Source: Microbacterium sp. SCN 70-27 (lineage in GTDB: Bacteria > Actinomycetota > Actinomycetes > Actinomycetales > Microbacteriaceae). Taken from it: a stretch of DNA of 64,000 bases. The translations under genes were made by a program, and so were the position numbers. Positions 42,213-51,299 of this stretch are shown here, piece by piece. Under the pieces are notes generated by a model that was not told where the DNA came from, did no database searches, and saw only the letters and a program-made list of their open reading frames with translations. The DNA lies in assembly GCA_001724425.1 (NCBI GenBank), contig MEEK01000009.1, forward strand, positions 1 to 64,000. The letters run 5' to 3'. Position 1 is the stretch's first letter. Every line of letters starts with the position of its first letter.

Positions 42213-45200
42213 TCAGATGACCTCTTCGCTCCAGCGGTCGGGGTTGCCGAAGCGATGCGCCGTGATCGTGATCGACTGCTCGTGCAGGAACGGCAGCAGT
42301 TCGATCCGGCCGGCCGTCGTGACCTCGCCCGCGTAGACCGCGAGATCGGGATCGCCGTCGGATGCCTCGGCGAGCGCCGTCTCGGTGGCGGCGACCGACG
42401 CGCGCGGGCCGACGAGGCGCACGCGCCCGGCGCCGCCCTCCGACCGCGCGAGCCGGACGCGCTCGATCCACTCGGCATCCGTCTCGACGAAAACAGGCAC
42501 GTCGAGGTCGCCGAGCGCGTGTCGCACCGCGGCGGGGAGGCCCACGGGCGCACTCAGGGTGAACTCGCCGCCGGCCCGCACCGCCGCGAGGACGACGCGC
42601 AGCACGGCTTGCCACGAGGCATCCGCGGTCGCGCGCACGGCGACGGGCACGGGGCGATAGCGGAAGAGGTTCCGCTCGACGTTCAACTGGGAGACGTCCT
42701 TCACCTGGCCGAACTCGCGGTCCCACACGACCGCGTCGGAGAGCGCGCCCCGACGCAGCCATTCGAAGGACTCGTAGTCGAGCGAGGGCTGCGCCGACTC
42801 GATGATCGCCGTGATGCGCGTGTCGAGGCCGCGCAGGTGCAGCGTCGATGAGGGCGCACCGCCCGCCGACGGGCGCCACGAGCCGAGCCCCACGAGGTAG
42901 TTCGGTCCGCCCGCCTTCGCGCCCGCGCCGACCGACGAGCGCTTCCAGCCGCCGAACGGCTGGCGCTGCACGATCGCGCCCGTGATCCCACGGTTGACGT
43001 AGAGGTTCCCCGCCTGCACGTCGTCCAGCCACAGCGCGAGGTCGGCGGGATCCTGCGTGTAGAGCCCCGCCGTCAGGCCGTACGCGACGGCGTTCTGAAG
43101 CTCGATCGCCTCGGCGAGCGAGCCCGCGTGTATGACGCCCAGCATCGGTCCGAAGAACTCCTCGAGGTGCGTGCGGGATCCGCGCCGCACGCCGACGCGG
43201 ATGCCCGGACGCCACAGCCGGCCGGCGTACTCCGGCGGGGCATCCGTGACCCGGCGCGGCTCGACGAGCCACTGCTCGCCGTCTTCGAGCGTCGTGAGGG
43301 CCCATTCGAGCTTGCCGCGCGGCGCCTCGACGACGGGACCGACCTCGCTGCGCGGATCGGACGGCACCCCGACGCGGAGCGACTCGGTGGCATCCACCAG
43401 CTGACGGGCGAAACGCTCCGACCGGGCGACGGGACCGACGAGGATCGCGAGAGATGCGGCGGAGCACTTCTGCCCGGCGTGCCCGAACGCGCTCTTCACG
43501 AGGTCGGATGCCGCGAGGTCGAGGTCGGCGGAGGGCATGACGATCATCGCGTTCTTGCCGCTCGTCTCGGCGAGCAGCGGGAGCTCCGGCCGCCACGAGC
43601 GGAAGAGAGCCGCCGTCTCCCACGACCCCGTGAGGATGACCCGGTCGACGCCCGCGTGCGAGATGAGCTGCCGCCCGAGGCCGCCCTCGTCGATGTCCAC
43701 GAGCGCGAGGAGATCACGCGGGATGCCGGCGTCGTCGAACGCCTCCCACAGCGCCTCCGCGACGACCGCCGCGCAGCGACGGGCCTGCGGTGCGGGCTTG
43801 AACACGACGCCGGACCCGGCCGCCAGAGCGGCAAGCACCCCGCCCGCAGGGATCGCGATGGGGAAGTTCCACGGCGGGGTCACGACCGTCAACCGGGACG
43901 GCACGAACACGGCGCCCGGCACGCGGTCGAGCTCGCGGGCGGTCGCGGCGTAGTAGTTCGCGAAGTCGACGGCCTCGCTGATCTCGACGTCCGCCTCGGC
44001 GAAGACCTTGCCGGTCTCGGAGGCCGCGACTTCGATGAGGGCCCCGCGGCGGGCTTCGAGGGCGCGCGCGGCGCCCGTGAGCACGGCGGCGCGCTCGACG
44101 GCCGGGCGCGCGCCCCACGCCTCGGCGGCGCGGCGCACCCGGGCCACCGTGTCTTCGAGGGCGTCCTCCGTGTCGATGCGCGCCGCGGTGATGGTCGCAT
44201 CCCCTGCGGCCGACGTCTCGACCCGCGCGAGGATGCCGGCCGCCCACTCCCGGTTCGCGGGGAGTGCGGGGTCGGAGTCCGGCGCGTTCCGGAAGCCCAG
44301 CGCGCCCGCGGCGGGCCTCGCCTCGCGCGCCGCGAACACGGCGGTCTCCACGACATCTCCGAACACCGCGACGGCGGCCGTGTCGTCGCCGCCGCGCGCG
44401 ATGTCGGCGACCGCCTGCGTCAGCGCATCGTCGGCGGGCGCCGCATCGCGCATGAGGATCGCCGACCCGCGGCGCGTGGGCTCTTCGGGCGTTCCCGCGG
44501 CGCGCGCGCGGTCCTGCCGCCGGTTCGCGCCGACGGGGAGCGCAGGGTCGACGGCGCGGGCGACGGATGCCACGAACCGGTCGCGCTCCCGGGCGAACAT
44601 CGCGGGGTGGGTCGAGAGCTCGAACACGGCCGAGAGGAAGTTCTCGCTCGACGCGTTCTCCTCGAGCCGCCGCACGAGATAGCTGATCGCGACATCGAAC
44701 TCGTCGGGCCGGACGACCGGCACGTAGAGGAGGACATGCCCGACCTCGCGCGTCACCGCCGCGACCTGTCCCTGGGCCATCCCGAGCAGCATCTCGAACT
44801 CGAGGTCGGCCGCGGCACCGGCATCCGCCGGGGTGCGGAGGCCCCGCTCCCCCGCGAGCAGCCAGGCGTACGCGATGTCGAACAGGTTGTGGCCCGCGAC
44901 GCCGATCCGCACCGCCCGCGTGTGCTCGGGGCGTAGCGCCTCGTCGAGGCAGCGCAGGTAGGAGGCGTCGGAGTCGAGCTTGGAGGCGTGGGTCGCGAGC
45001 TCCCAGCCGTGCATGACCGCGTCGACGCGCTCCATCGCGAGGTTCGCACCCTTGACGAGACGCACCTTGATGCGCGCGCCCCCGGCATCCACGCGCGCGC
45101 TCGCCCACGCCGTGAGCTGCTGCAGCGCGGGCAGCGCGTCGGGAAGGTAGGCCTGCAGCACGATGCCGGCTTCGAGATTCGTCAGCCGCGGGTCCTCCAG

Positions 45201-45935
45201 CAGCCGCGTGAAGACCGCGATCGTGAGGTCGAGGTCGCGGTACTCCTCCATGTCGAGGTTGATGAACGTCGGTGCCGTCGTCGCGCCGGCACCACCCGCG
45301 CCGTGCCCTGCCGCCGTGAGATAGAGGGGCAGGAGCCGCGCGACGACCTGGTCGACGGTCTCGTCGAACGCCCACATCGAGATGTGGCTCGCGATCGCCG
45401 AGACCTTCACCGACACATAGTCGACGTCCGGGCGGCGGATGAGGTCGTGGATGCCTTCGAGGCGGCGGAGCGCCTCGCGCTCCCCCAGCACGGCCTCGCC
45501 GAGCAGGTTGAGGTTGAGGCGGGCGCCGGATTCGCGGAGGGTCGCGAGCGCCGGACCGAGCTTGTCGGGGCGCGCGTCGACGACGAGGTGCCCGACCATC
45601 TCGCGCAGCACACGGCGCGCGATCGGCACGGTCGGTGCGGGCAGCACGGGGGCGACGGCGCCTCCGGTGCGGACGGCGGCGCGCAGGTACCACGGCAGGA
45701 AGCCCGGCACGAGCGGGGCGACCCGCTGCAGGTTGGATGCCGCGGCGGCGAGCGACTCGGGGCGCATGACGCCGTCGACGAAGCCGATCGTGAAGGGCAG
45801 CCCGTTCGGGTCCTTCAGCACGCCCGCAAGTCGCTCGGCGGCCGGGTCGACCGCCACGTCGGCGGATTCGGCGACCCAGCGCTCGGCGAGAGCGATCGCC
45901 TCGGCGACGAGTCCATCGGGGGCATCGTGCGACAT
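42213..45935 (-). CDS. putA: Bifunctional proline dehydrogenase / P5C dehydrogenase
   Basis: Protein of 1240 residues that oxidises proline to glutamate in two steps. The FAD-dependent proline dehydrogenase barrel fills about residues 80-450 (Asp-Tyr-Val-Ser-Val-Lys-Val-Ser-Ala; Arg-Leu-Val-Lys-Gly-Ala-Asn). The NAD-dependent aldehyde dehydrogenase part (about 520-1000) has Ala-Glu-Thr-Ser-Gly-Lys-Asn-Ala and the nucleophilic Cys in Gly-Gln-Lys-Cys-Ser-Ala. A further 230-residue C-terminal domain is the ALDH-like cap of long PutA proteins. There is no N-terminal DNA-binding ribbon, so regulation must come from elsewhere, probably the divergent LysR gene. ATG 45935 follows GAGGAGAACCCC. Confidence 0.96.
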   Translation of the reverse strand: MSHDAPDGLVAEAIALAERWVAESADVAVDPAAERLAGVLKDPNGLPFTIGFVDGVMRPESLAAAASNLQRVAPLVPGFLPWYLRAAVRTGGAVAPVLPAPTVPIARRVLREMVGHLVVDARPDKLGPALATLRESGARLNLNLLGEAVLGEREALRRLEGIHDLIRRPDVDYVSVKVSAIASHISMWAFDETVDQVVARLLPLYLTAAGHGAGGAGATTAPTFINLDMEEYRDLDLTIAVFTRLLEDPRLTNLEAGIVLQAYLPDALPALQQLTAWASARVDAGGARIKVRLVKGANLAMERVDAVMHGWELATHASKLDSDASYLRCLDEALRPEHTRAVRIGVAGHNLFDIAYAWLLAGERGLRTPADAGAAADLEFEMLLGMAQGQVAAVTREVGHVLLYVPVVRPDEFDVAISYLVRRLEENASSENFLSAVFELSTHPAMFARERDRFVASVARAVDPALPVGANRRQDRARAAGTPEEPTRRGSAILMRDAAPADDALTQAVADIARGGDDTAAVAVFGDVVETAVFAAREARPAAGALGFRNAPDSDPALPANREWAAGILARVETSAAGDATITAARIDTEDALEDTVARVRRAAEAWGARPAVERAAVLTGAARALEARRGALIEVAASETGKVFAEADVEISEAVDFANYYAATARELDRVPGAVFVPSRLTVVTPPWNFPIAIPAGGVLAALAAGSGVVFKPAPQARRCAAVVAEALWEAFDDAGIPRDLLALVDIDEGGLGRQLISHAGVDRVILTGSWETAALFRSWRPELPLLAETSGKNAMIVMPSADLDLAASDLVKSAFGHAGQKCSAASLAILVGPVARSERFARQLVDATESLRVGVPSDPRSEVGPVVEAPRGKLEWALTTLEDGEQWLVEPRRVTDAPPEYAGRLWRPGIRVGVRRGSRTHLEEFFGPMLGVIHAGSLAEAIELQNAVAYGLTAGLYTQDPADLALWLDDVQAGNLYVNRGITGAIVQRQPFGGWKRSSVGAGAKAGGPNYLVGLGSWRPSAGGAPSSTLHLRGLDTRITAIIESAQPSLDYESFEWLRRGALSDAVVWDREFGQVKDVSQLNVERNLFRYRPVPVAVRATADASWQAVLRVVLAAVRAGGEFTLSAPVGLPAAVRHALGDLDVPVFVETDAEWIERVRLARSEGGAGRVRLVGPRASVAATETALAEASDGDPDLAVYAGEVTTAGRIELLPFLHEQSITITAHRFGNPDRWSEEVI

Positions 45936-46036
45936 GGGGTTCTCCTCGGTCACGTGTCCAGACTGCACCGACTTCATCGGATCAGGATGCGGCACGACTA
46001 CGATTCGACAAAAGCGATGATCTCCGACCGATATCG

Positions 46037-46054
46037 TTCATGAATCTCGATGAA
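46037..46054. promoter_or_regulatory. Putative LysR-type binding site, putA/lysR spacer
   Basis: TTCATGAATCTCGATGAA (46037-46054) is an imperfect dyad with TTCAT/ATGAA arms, in the 162-bp spacer between divergent putA and the LysR gene, 44 bp before the LysR start. Its T-N11-A-type spacing fits LysR regulators. It is AT-richer than its surroundings. Confidence 0.5.
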
Positions 46055-46097
46055 TGACCGCCTGCCGTCGGGGCGTCGGGACCTGCCGTGAGAGGGG

Positions 46098-46976
46098 ATG
46101 CCCGTGTTCGAACTGCGCCGCCTGCGCCTCCTTCACGAGCTCGCCCTGCGCGGCACACTGGCGGCCGTCGCGGAGGCTCTCGCCTACAGCCCGTCGACGA
46201 TCTCGCAGCAGCTCGCCCAGCTGGAGCGGGAGGCGGGAGTGCCCCTCCTCGTCCCCGACGGCCGGCGGGTACGGCTCACGGAGCACGGCGCGGCACTCGC
46301 GGCCCACGCCGCCCGGGCCCTCGACGCCGACGAACGCATCCGCGCCGAACTCGAAGAGCTGCAGCCCGGCATCGCCCCCGTGCGGGTCGCGGTCCTGCAG
46401 ACCGCCGCGCGCACGATCGTGCCCGCGGCGCTGACGCTCCTCGCCGAGCGCGCACCGGGCCTCCGCGTCGAACTCGCCGAGGTCCCTCCCGAGGAGGGGC
46501 TGTTCGAGCTGTCTGCGCGCGGGTTCGACCTCGCGATCGCCGAGCAGTACCCGGGCCTCACCCGCGCGCACCATCCCGGGCTCGACCGTCAGGTGCTCGG
46601 AACCGATCCGCTGCGCCTCGCGACGGCGGATGCCCCGTCGCGCCTGCACGATCTGGCGGCGACACCCTGGGTCATGGAGCCGGCCGGTACGGCAGCCCGG
46701 GAGTGGGCGGTGCAGCAGTGCCGCGCGGCGGGGTTCGAGCCGGATGTGCGGTTCGAGTTCGCCGACCTCGGCGCCCATGTCTCGCTCATCGCCTCGGGCC
46801 ACGCCGTCGGGCTCCTCCCGGATCTGCTGTGGACCGGCGGGCGGCCTCCCGTGACGCTGAGCGCACTGCCGGGAGACCCCGTCCGCGAGATCTTCACGGC
46901 GTCGCGCCTCGCGAGCGCCGGGCGACCGGGCATCCGGCTCGTACGCGATGCGATCGCCGAGGCGTTCGCGGGGTGA
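46098..46976 (+). CDS. LysR-family transcriptional regulator
   Basis: LysR-type regulator of 292 residues. The winged helix-turn-helix starts Glu-Leu-Arg-Arg-Leu-Arg-Leu-Leu-His-Glu-Leu and contains Ala-Val-Ala-Glu-Ala-Leu-Ala-Tyr-Ser-Pro-Ser-Thr-Ile-Ser-Gln-Gln-Leu; the effector domain follows. The recognition helix with Tyr-Ser-Pro-Ser-Thr is the version common in actinobacterial LysR proteins. ATG 46098 follows GAGGGG. Being divergent from putA, it is the most likely controller of proline use. Confidence 0.93.
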   Translation: MPVFELRRLRLLHELALRGTLAAVAEALAYSPSTISQQLAQLEREAGVPLLVPDGRRVRLTEHGAALAAHAARALDADERIRAELEELQPGIAPVRVAVLQTAARTIVPAALTLLAERAPGLRVELAEVPPEEGLFELSARGFDLAIAEQYPGLTRAHHPGLDRQVLGTDPLRLATADAPSRLHDLAATPWVMEPAGTAAREWAVQQCRAAGFEPDVRFEFADLGAHVSLIASGHAVGLLPDLLWTGGRPPVTLSALPGDPVREIFTASRLASAGRPGIRLVRDAIAEAFAG

Positions 46977-47018
46977 CACCGCCCCCGCCCGGGGATGTTC
47001 GACCGCTACCCTGAACGG

Positions 47019-47720
47019 GTGGACACCCCGAACGGCGCCCCAGACGCCGGCGCGACCGGCGCCGACAAGACCGTTCTTTCGGGCCCGTTCGCCCGCTTGC
47101 GCAAGGCCAGCGACCGGGTTCCGACCAAATGGTTCGCGACGATCGGAACGACCCTCTTCGTCGTCGTGACGGCCGCGTTCGGCGGCCTGAACGCGGTGGC
47201 CGCGGTCGACGAACCGGTCCCGACGATCGCGACGGGTGTCGTGCACGAAAGCGCCCAGCTGAACATCACGGTGCAGCGGGCGGTGCTGATCGATTCCCTC
47301 CGCGGCGCCGGCGCCTTCCCCGACCGCGACAAGGGCGAGAGGCTCCTCGTGCTTCTCGTCGAGATCGAGAACCGGTGGCACGCACCCGCGTCGGGATCGA
47401 TGTTCGCGGGCCTTCTCGAGCCCACCTATCATCGCAACGTCGTGATCGACGGGATGGGCACCGTCGCCGACGGAATCGTCCGCGAAGACGACCAGACACT
47501 CAATCCGACCCTGCAGCCGCGAGTGCCTGCTGTGCTGGCATTCAGCTGGGTCGTCCCCGCCGACGCGTACCGCGACGGGCAGACGCTGACGGTGCTCTTG
47601 AAGGACGCGGAGCTCCTCGAAGGACAGATGCTGTTCCACGGCGAGTACTGGTCGGCCCCCGAGCCGGCCGCGCGCGCCCAGGTGACGATCGAGGATGTCG
47701 GGGCGGGGGCATCGCAGTGA
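47019..47720 (+). CDS. Membrane-anchored protein of unknown function
   Basis: Protein of 233 residues with one hydrophobic helix (about 40-62) after a charged cytoplasmic start, then an extracytoplasmic domain rich in beta-type segments (Leu-Leu-Val-Leu-Leu-Val-Glu-Ile-Glu-Asn-Arg-Trp resembles the core of Ig-like telobox or DUF4352 domains, not claimed). The GTG at 47019 lies 6 nt after TACCCT (47007-47012), a leaderless pattern; an ATG at 46995 is the alternative. It overlaps the next gene as GTGA, opening a three-gene co-directional set. Function unknown. Confidence 0.8.
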   Translation: MDTPNGAPDAGATGADKTVLSGPFARLRKASDRVPTKWFATIGTTLFVVVTAAFGGLNAVAAVDEPVPTIATGVVHESAQLNITVQRAVLIDSLRGAGAFPDRDKGERLLVLLVEIENRWHAPASGSMFAGLLEPTYHRNVVIDGMGTVADGIVREDDQTLNPTLQPRVPAVLAFSWVVPADAYRDGQTLTVLLKDAELLEGQMLFHGEYWSAPEPAARAQVTIEDVGAGASQ

Positions 47721-48280
47721 GGGGCTGGACCGGCGCCGCCGTGGCCGTCGTCATGCTCGTGTGCGCGTGGTTCGTCTCCGGTGCGACGCCCGACGGCGAG
47801 AGGCGCCTCGAGGATCCCTTCATCGTCCCGGCAGCGGTTTCCACCTCGGTCGAGGGGCGCAACCTCGGCATCGAAGTGACCTCGCTCGTCCTCGCCGACC
47901 GCGTCTCGACGGGTGGCTGGTGGGCGGAGGGAACGTTCCTCGTCGTCGAACTGGATGCCTGGGCCGTGCGCACCGAATCGCCCGCGGCGCTGAGCGTCGC
48001 CAATCTCGTCATCGGCGACGACACGTATTCGGCGAGCGAGCGCCCGGGCGACTACGACGACGATGCGAGTCTCGCGGGGCGTGGGCTGTTCCTCGAGCAT
48101 CCGCTCGCCGGGGCGATCGTCTTCGAGTTGCCGGCCGATGTCGCGACCGCGCACGGCACACTCCGGCTCGCGCTCAGCGGTGAGGTCGCCGACTCGGTCA
48201 TCGTGGTGCCGGTCGACTTCGCGGGGCTCGAGCACCGTGCGGAGCAGGCGCTCCCCGACGTGGCGTGGGCGAACCCGTGA
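47717..48280 (+). CDS. Secreted or membrane-anchored protein of unknown function
   Basis: Protein of 187 residues with an N-terminal hydrophobic segment (Ala-Val-Ala-Val-Val-Met-Leu-Val-Cys-Ala-Trp-Phe-Val) that serves as anchor or signal peptide. The remaining domain has Phe-Leu-Val-Val-Glu-Leu-Asp-Ala-Trp-Ala-Val and looks related in layout to the preceding protein, possibly a diverged paralogue. The GTG start overlaps the preceding stop, and its own stop overlaps the next start, both as GTGA, so all three are translated together. No family recognised. Confidence 0.8.
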   Translation: MRGWTGAAVAVVMLVCAWFVSGATPDGERRLEDPFIVPAAVSTSVEGRNLGIEVTSLVLADRVSTGGWWAEGTFLVVELDAWAVRTESPAALSVANLVIGDDTYSASERPGDYDDDASLAGRGLFLEHPLAGAIVFELPADVATAHGTLRLALSGEVADSVIVVPVDFAGLEHRAEQALPDVAWANP

Positions 48281-48792
48281 GCGGCGGAGGATGGTGGCGC
48301 CGCAACGCCGGAGGACTCATCGCGTTGGCGGTGCTCGTGCCGGCATCGTGGTTCGCACTCGACACGATCGAGTTCGGTCTCGTGCGAAATCCCGTGCAGA
48401 CGGTCGCACCCGGTGACACCGTGACGGTGGGGGCGAGCCGGTACGGCCCCGTGACCCTGTCGCCTCTCGACGCGGGGGCGGTGGGAGCCCCTGCGCAGTC
48501 GCGGCCGATGCTCGTGACGATTCCGGTGATCACGGAGGACGGCAAGAGCAGCTGCTTCGGCGCGGTGGTCACCGAATCGGCGAGCGGGCGCACCTGGCGC
48601 AGCGCCTCCTCCATGTTGCGCTGGGAGGCAGGCGAGGGACAGCAGGAGTCGTGCTCGTCAGACCCCGGGGCGAAGTTCGACCTCGTCACTCCGGTCCTCC
48701 TCGGTGACGACGCGGCTGGCCCCTACGAGGTCGTCGTCTCCGTCGGTCGCGAGAGCGACGTCCTCGACGTGCGTTTCCGCGTCGGCGACTGA
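48277..48792 (+). CDS. Membrane-anchored protein of unknown function
   Basis: Protein of 171 residues with a single N-terminal helix (Gly-Gly-Leu-Ile-Ala-Leu-Ala-Val-Leu-Val-Pro) and an extracytoplasmic part with two cysteines (Ser-Ser-Cys-Phe-Gly; Gln-Glu-Ser-Cys-Ser-Ser) that may pair. It is third in the GTGA-coupled set. Its last 135 bp overlap the 3' end of the convergent membrane protein gene on the other strand, an unusually long antisense overlap. Function unknown. Confidence 0.78.
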   Translation: MSGGGWWRRNAGGLIALAVLVPASWFALDTIEFGLVRNPVQTVAPGDTVTVGASRYGPVTLSPLDAGAVGAPAQSRPMLVTIPVITEDGKSSCFGAVVTESASGRTWRSASSMLRWEAGEGQQESCSSDPGAKFDLVTPVLLGDDAAGPYEVVVSVGRESDVLDVRFRVGD

Positions 48793-50016
48793 CGAGTCCT
48801 CCAGCGCCCCGACGGTGCGGTCGTACGTCGCCGCGATCAGGGCGACCCGGAGCGGCTCGAACAGCACGGTGACGATCGCGACCACCCCGACGGAGGCGGG
48901 CACCCAGAACTGGTGCACGTCTTGCGGCCCGATCGCGCGTCCCACACCCACGAGCGCCCACTGCTGCGCGAACGCGAGCAGCGTGAAGCACAGCACGTAG
49001 CCCGCGATCACGACGGGCCCGGCGCCCCACATGAGGATGAGCGCCGCGCCGATCGATCGGAATGGCGCCACGATCGACGCGCCGATGTCGGCGAGCCGAC
49101 GTCGCAGCCGCGCGGGGAGCTTTGCGTAGCGGTCGCGGGTCGCACGCAGGCGGGCGCCGGCCAACCGCGGCGCTGCCGCCTTCACCGCCTGCCCGTAGAT
49201 GACTCCCGCGATCGTGAGCCAGGCGACGGGAAGCAGGATGACTCCTCCCGCCTCTCCGAGCAGCCATTCCACGCCGTCCCACGCGACGCCGAAGGGTGCG
49301 AGCCACCCCGTGAGCCCGGCACGGAAATCCCCGAGCCACACGATCGCCTGACGCGACTGAATCCACGTCTGCACGATGCCGAGGAGGTCGGAGACGACGT
49401 AGACGGCGAGGTAGACCCAGAGCACCTCGAGGTACACGGCGATGACGCCGAACACGGCAGCCCCCGAGCGACGAGGAAGCCTCTTCGCGAACCGCTTGTA
49501 GAGCCACCGCCCGGTGAACGCGAGGACGACGATCCCGATCGTCGTGGCGTTGAGGCCGAGGTCGGTGATTCGCCCCGCCGTGTCGTACGTCTCGAGCCGA
49601 GCCGCCGCGGCGAGCCCCCACCAGCTGCTCCATTGGGACGCGTCGTTGATGTACGTCGTCACGTCTTCGCGGATGAACCCCCACGCGGCGTAGAACGCGA
49701 CGAAGGGGAGGATGCCGCCGAGCACGCCGTCGAGGAAGGAGATCCTGCGCGCGCGCTCGCCGTCCGGGAGGGGGGCGAGCTGCGCGAGCCGCGGCATGTC
49801 AGGCCGCAGCACGAGAAGCATCGCGACGTAGGCGACGAGCAGCGCGAGTGCGGCGAGCGGGAGCAGCAGGATGCCACCGACGGCGCTGGCCGCCCCGACG
49901 AACGACGCGAGCCGCAGGGCCAGGAAGTGGACGAGCGTGCCGCCGAGCATCCAGGCGAGCAGCACCGGCCACCGCCTCGCGAGCAGGCGACCCGCATGGG
50001 CGAGGACGGACGGCAC
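48658..50016 (-). CDS. Polytopic membrane protein of unknown function
   Basis: Integral membrane protein of 452 residues with eight or more hydrophobic helices from residue 15 to 410 and a strongly acidic cytoplasmic tail (Asp-Gly-Asp-Asp-Asp, Thr-Glu-Glu-Asp-Arg). Trp- and Tyr-rich helices (Val-Tyr-Leu-Glu-Val-Leu-Trp-Val-Tyr-Leu-Ala-Val-Tyr) are notable. No known family motif. It converges on, and overlaps, the third of the small membrane-anchored proteins; the four genes may form one functional locus (inference from proximity). Confidence 0.82.
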   Translation of the reverse strand: MPSVLAHAGRLLARRWPVLLAWMLGGTLVHFLALRLASFVGAASAVGGILLLPLAALALLVAYVAMLLVLRPDMPRLAQLAPLPDGERARRISFLDGVLGGILPFVAFYAAWGFIREDVTTYINDASQWSSWWGLAAAARLETYDTAGRITDLGLNATTIGIVVLAFTGRWLYKRFAKRLPRRSGAAVFGVIAVYLEVLWVYLAVYVVSDLLGIVQTWIQSRQAIVWLGDFRAGLTGWLAPFGVAWDGVEWLLGEAGGVILLPVAWLTIAGVIYGQAVKAAAPRLAGARLRATRDRYAKLPARLRRRLADIGASIVAPFRSIGAALILMWGAGPVVIAGYVLCFTLLAFAQQWALVGVGRAIGPQDVHQFWVPASVGVVAIVTVLFEPLRVALIAATYDRTVGALEDSSVADAETHVEDVALATDGDDDLVGASRVVTEEDRSDEVELRPGV

Positions 50017-50040
50017 CCGATCAGGCTACCGTGCCGCCGA

Positions 50041-50622
50041 TCACTCCCATGTGCTCGGCGCCGGGGCCTTCGTCGAGGGGAGCGCCGCCCCCTCGGCCCA
50101 ATCGGTGATCCACTCGGGAAGAGGCGGCAGATCGTCGGGGCGACCGAGGGCCTCGAACAGCTCCTCCGTGTTGACGACGCCGCCGCTCTTGCGGAGGAAC
50201 CGTGCGCGCACGATCATCTCGGCGTAGACCTCGCCCTTCACGACGGCACGGTGGATCTGATACACCGCCTTGTCGTCGTGACCGTACAGTCGCGACTCGA
50301 CCGTGAACCGCTGCCACAGCTGCAGCGACTTGCGGAAGGTCACGGTCTCGCTCGCGACGACGGCGTACCAGTCGCGCGCCGCCATGGCATCCCAGATGCC
50401 GGTGCGAATGAGGAGATCGAATCGCCCGAGGTCGAACAGCGATGCGTAGCGCCCGTTGTTCATGTGCATGAGGAGGTCGATGTCGGTGGGGAGCGTTGTC
50501 AGGCGCACGCGCCCCACCGAATGCGGCGGGATCGGCCCGTGGCGACGCAGCAGAGCCTTCGCGCGCAGGATCGTCAGCAGGGTCCGCCACCACACGTTCA
50601 CGAGGCGCGAGACTAGTCCCAC
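50041..50622 (-). CDS. Acyl-CoA thioesterase (4HBT, THEM6-like)
   Basis: Hot-dog-fold thioesterase of 193 residues. The active-site helix reads Asp-Ile-Asp-Leu-Leu-Met-His-Met-Asn-Asn-Gly-Arg-Tyr, the pattern of the THEM6/4HBT_2 group with Asp and the His-x-Asn-Asn stretch. It would hydrolyse acyl-CoA or acyl-ACP. The GTG at 50622 has GGGGAG 6 nt upstream; a GTG at 50601, 8 nt after an internal TAGTCT, is another possible (leaderless) start. It is 24 bp downstream of the polytopic membrane protein gene start and divergent from a GNAT gene. Confidence 0.9.
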   Translation of the reverse strand: MGLVSRLVNVWWRTLLTILRAKALLRRHGPIPPHSVGRVRLTTLPTDIDLLMHMNNGRYASLFDLGRFDLLIRTGIWDAMAARDWYAVVASETVTFRKSLQLWQRFTVESRLYGHDDKAVYQIHRAVVKGEVYAEMIVRARFLRKSGGVVNTEELFEALGRPDDLPPLPEWITDWAEGAALPSTKAPAPSTWE

Positions 50623-50732
50623 CCACGGCTCCCCGGTGAATTCGATTGTGGGAAACCTCCAGTCGAGAGGCCCGCGTTCGTGCCGCCCCGTTTCGATTTC
50701 GCGTTTTCACAGCCCGGACGTAGAGTCTGGCC

Positions 50733-51263
50733 ATGGAAGCGACCGCCGACACCACCCCGTCGACCAACGCACTGACCGACATCGTCGTCCGTCCCGTCCG
50801 CGATGTGGATGCCGAGGCGCTCGGCCGTGTCCACGCCACCTGCTGGCACGAGACCTACGACCACCTCATCAGCAAGGCTGCTCTCGAGAAGGTCTCCCCC
50901 AAGCGACTCGCCGAACTGTGGACGCACTGGGCCGCTCAGGGCCCGGAGTTCAAGATGTTCGCCGCGCTCGTCGACGGCGAGATCGTCGGCTTCGCCGGAT
51001 CGGGACCCGCGCGCGACCGCGACGCTCCCCGCACCCGCGAGCTCTACTTCATCTACCTGCTCGGCGCGTACCACGGCGCCGGCATCGGTCAGCGCCTGTT
51101 CGACGCCGCCGTCGAAGAGGGCGAAGAGGTCTACCTGTGGGTTGCCGACGACAACCCGCGCGCGCACCGCTTCTACGTGCGCAACGGCTTCACCCTCGAC
51201 GGCGCGACCCACACGGAGCCCTTCCTCGGCGAGACGCTCACCGAAGTCCGTTTCGTGCGCTGA
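50733..51263 (+). CDS. GNAT-family N-acetyltransferase
   Basis: Acetyltransferase of 176 residues. It begins with the typical Val-Val-Arg-Pro-Val-Arg-Asp-Val-Asp-Ala-Glu strand, has the acetyl-CoA loop as Gly-Ala-Gly-Ile-Gly-Gln-Arg-Leu-Phe (His-Gly before it), and motif B Asp-Asn-Pro-Arg-Ala-His-Arg-Phe-Tyr-Val-Arg-Asn-Gly-Phe. ATG 50733 follows TAGAGT (50721-50726) by 6 nt, a leaderless arrangement. It is complete, unlike the GNAT remnant at 41.8 kb. Substrate unknown. Confidence 0.93.
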   Translation: MEATADTTPSTNALTDIVVRPVRDVDAEALGRVHATCWHETYDHLISKAALEKVSPKRLAELWTHWAAQGPEFKMFAALVDGEIVGFAGSGPARDRDAPRTRELYFIYLLGAYHGAGIGQRLFDAAVEEGEEVYLWVADDNPRAHRFYVRNGFTLDGATHTEPFLGETLTEVRFVR

Positions 51264-51299
51264 CGCACGGCCCCGCCGCTCTCGAGAAAGCCGCCTGCC

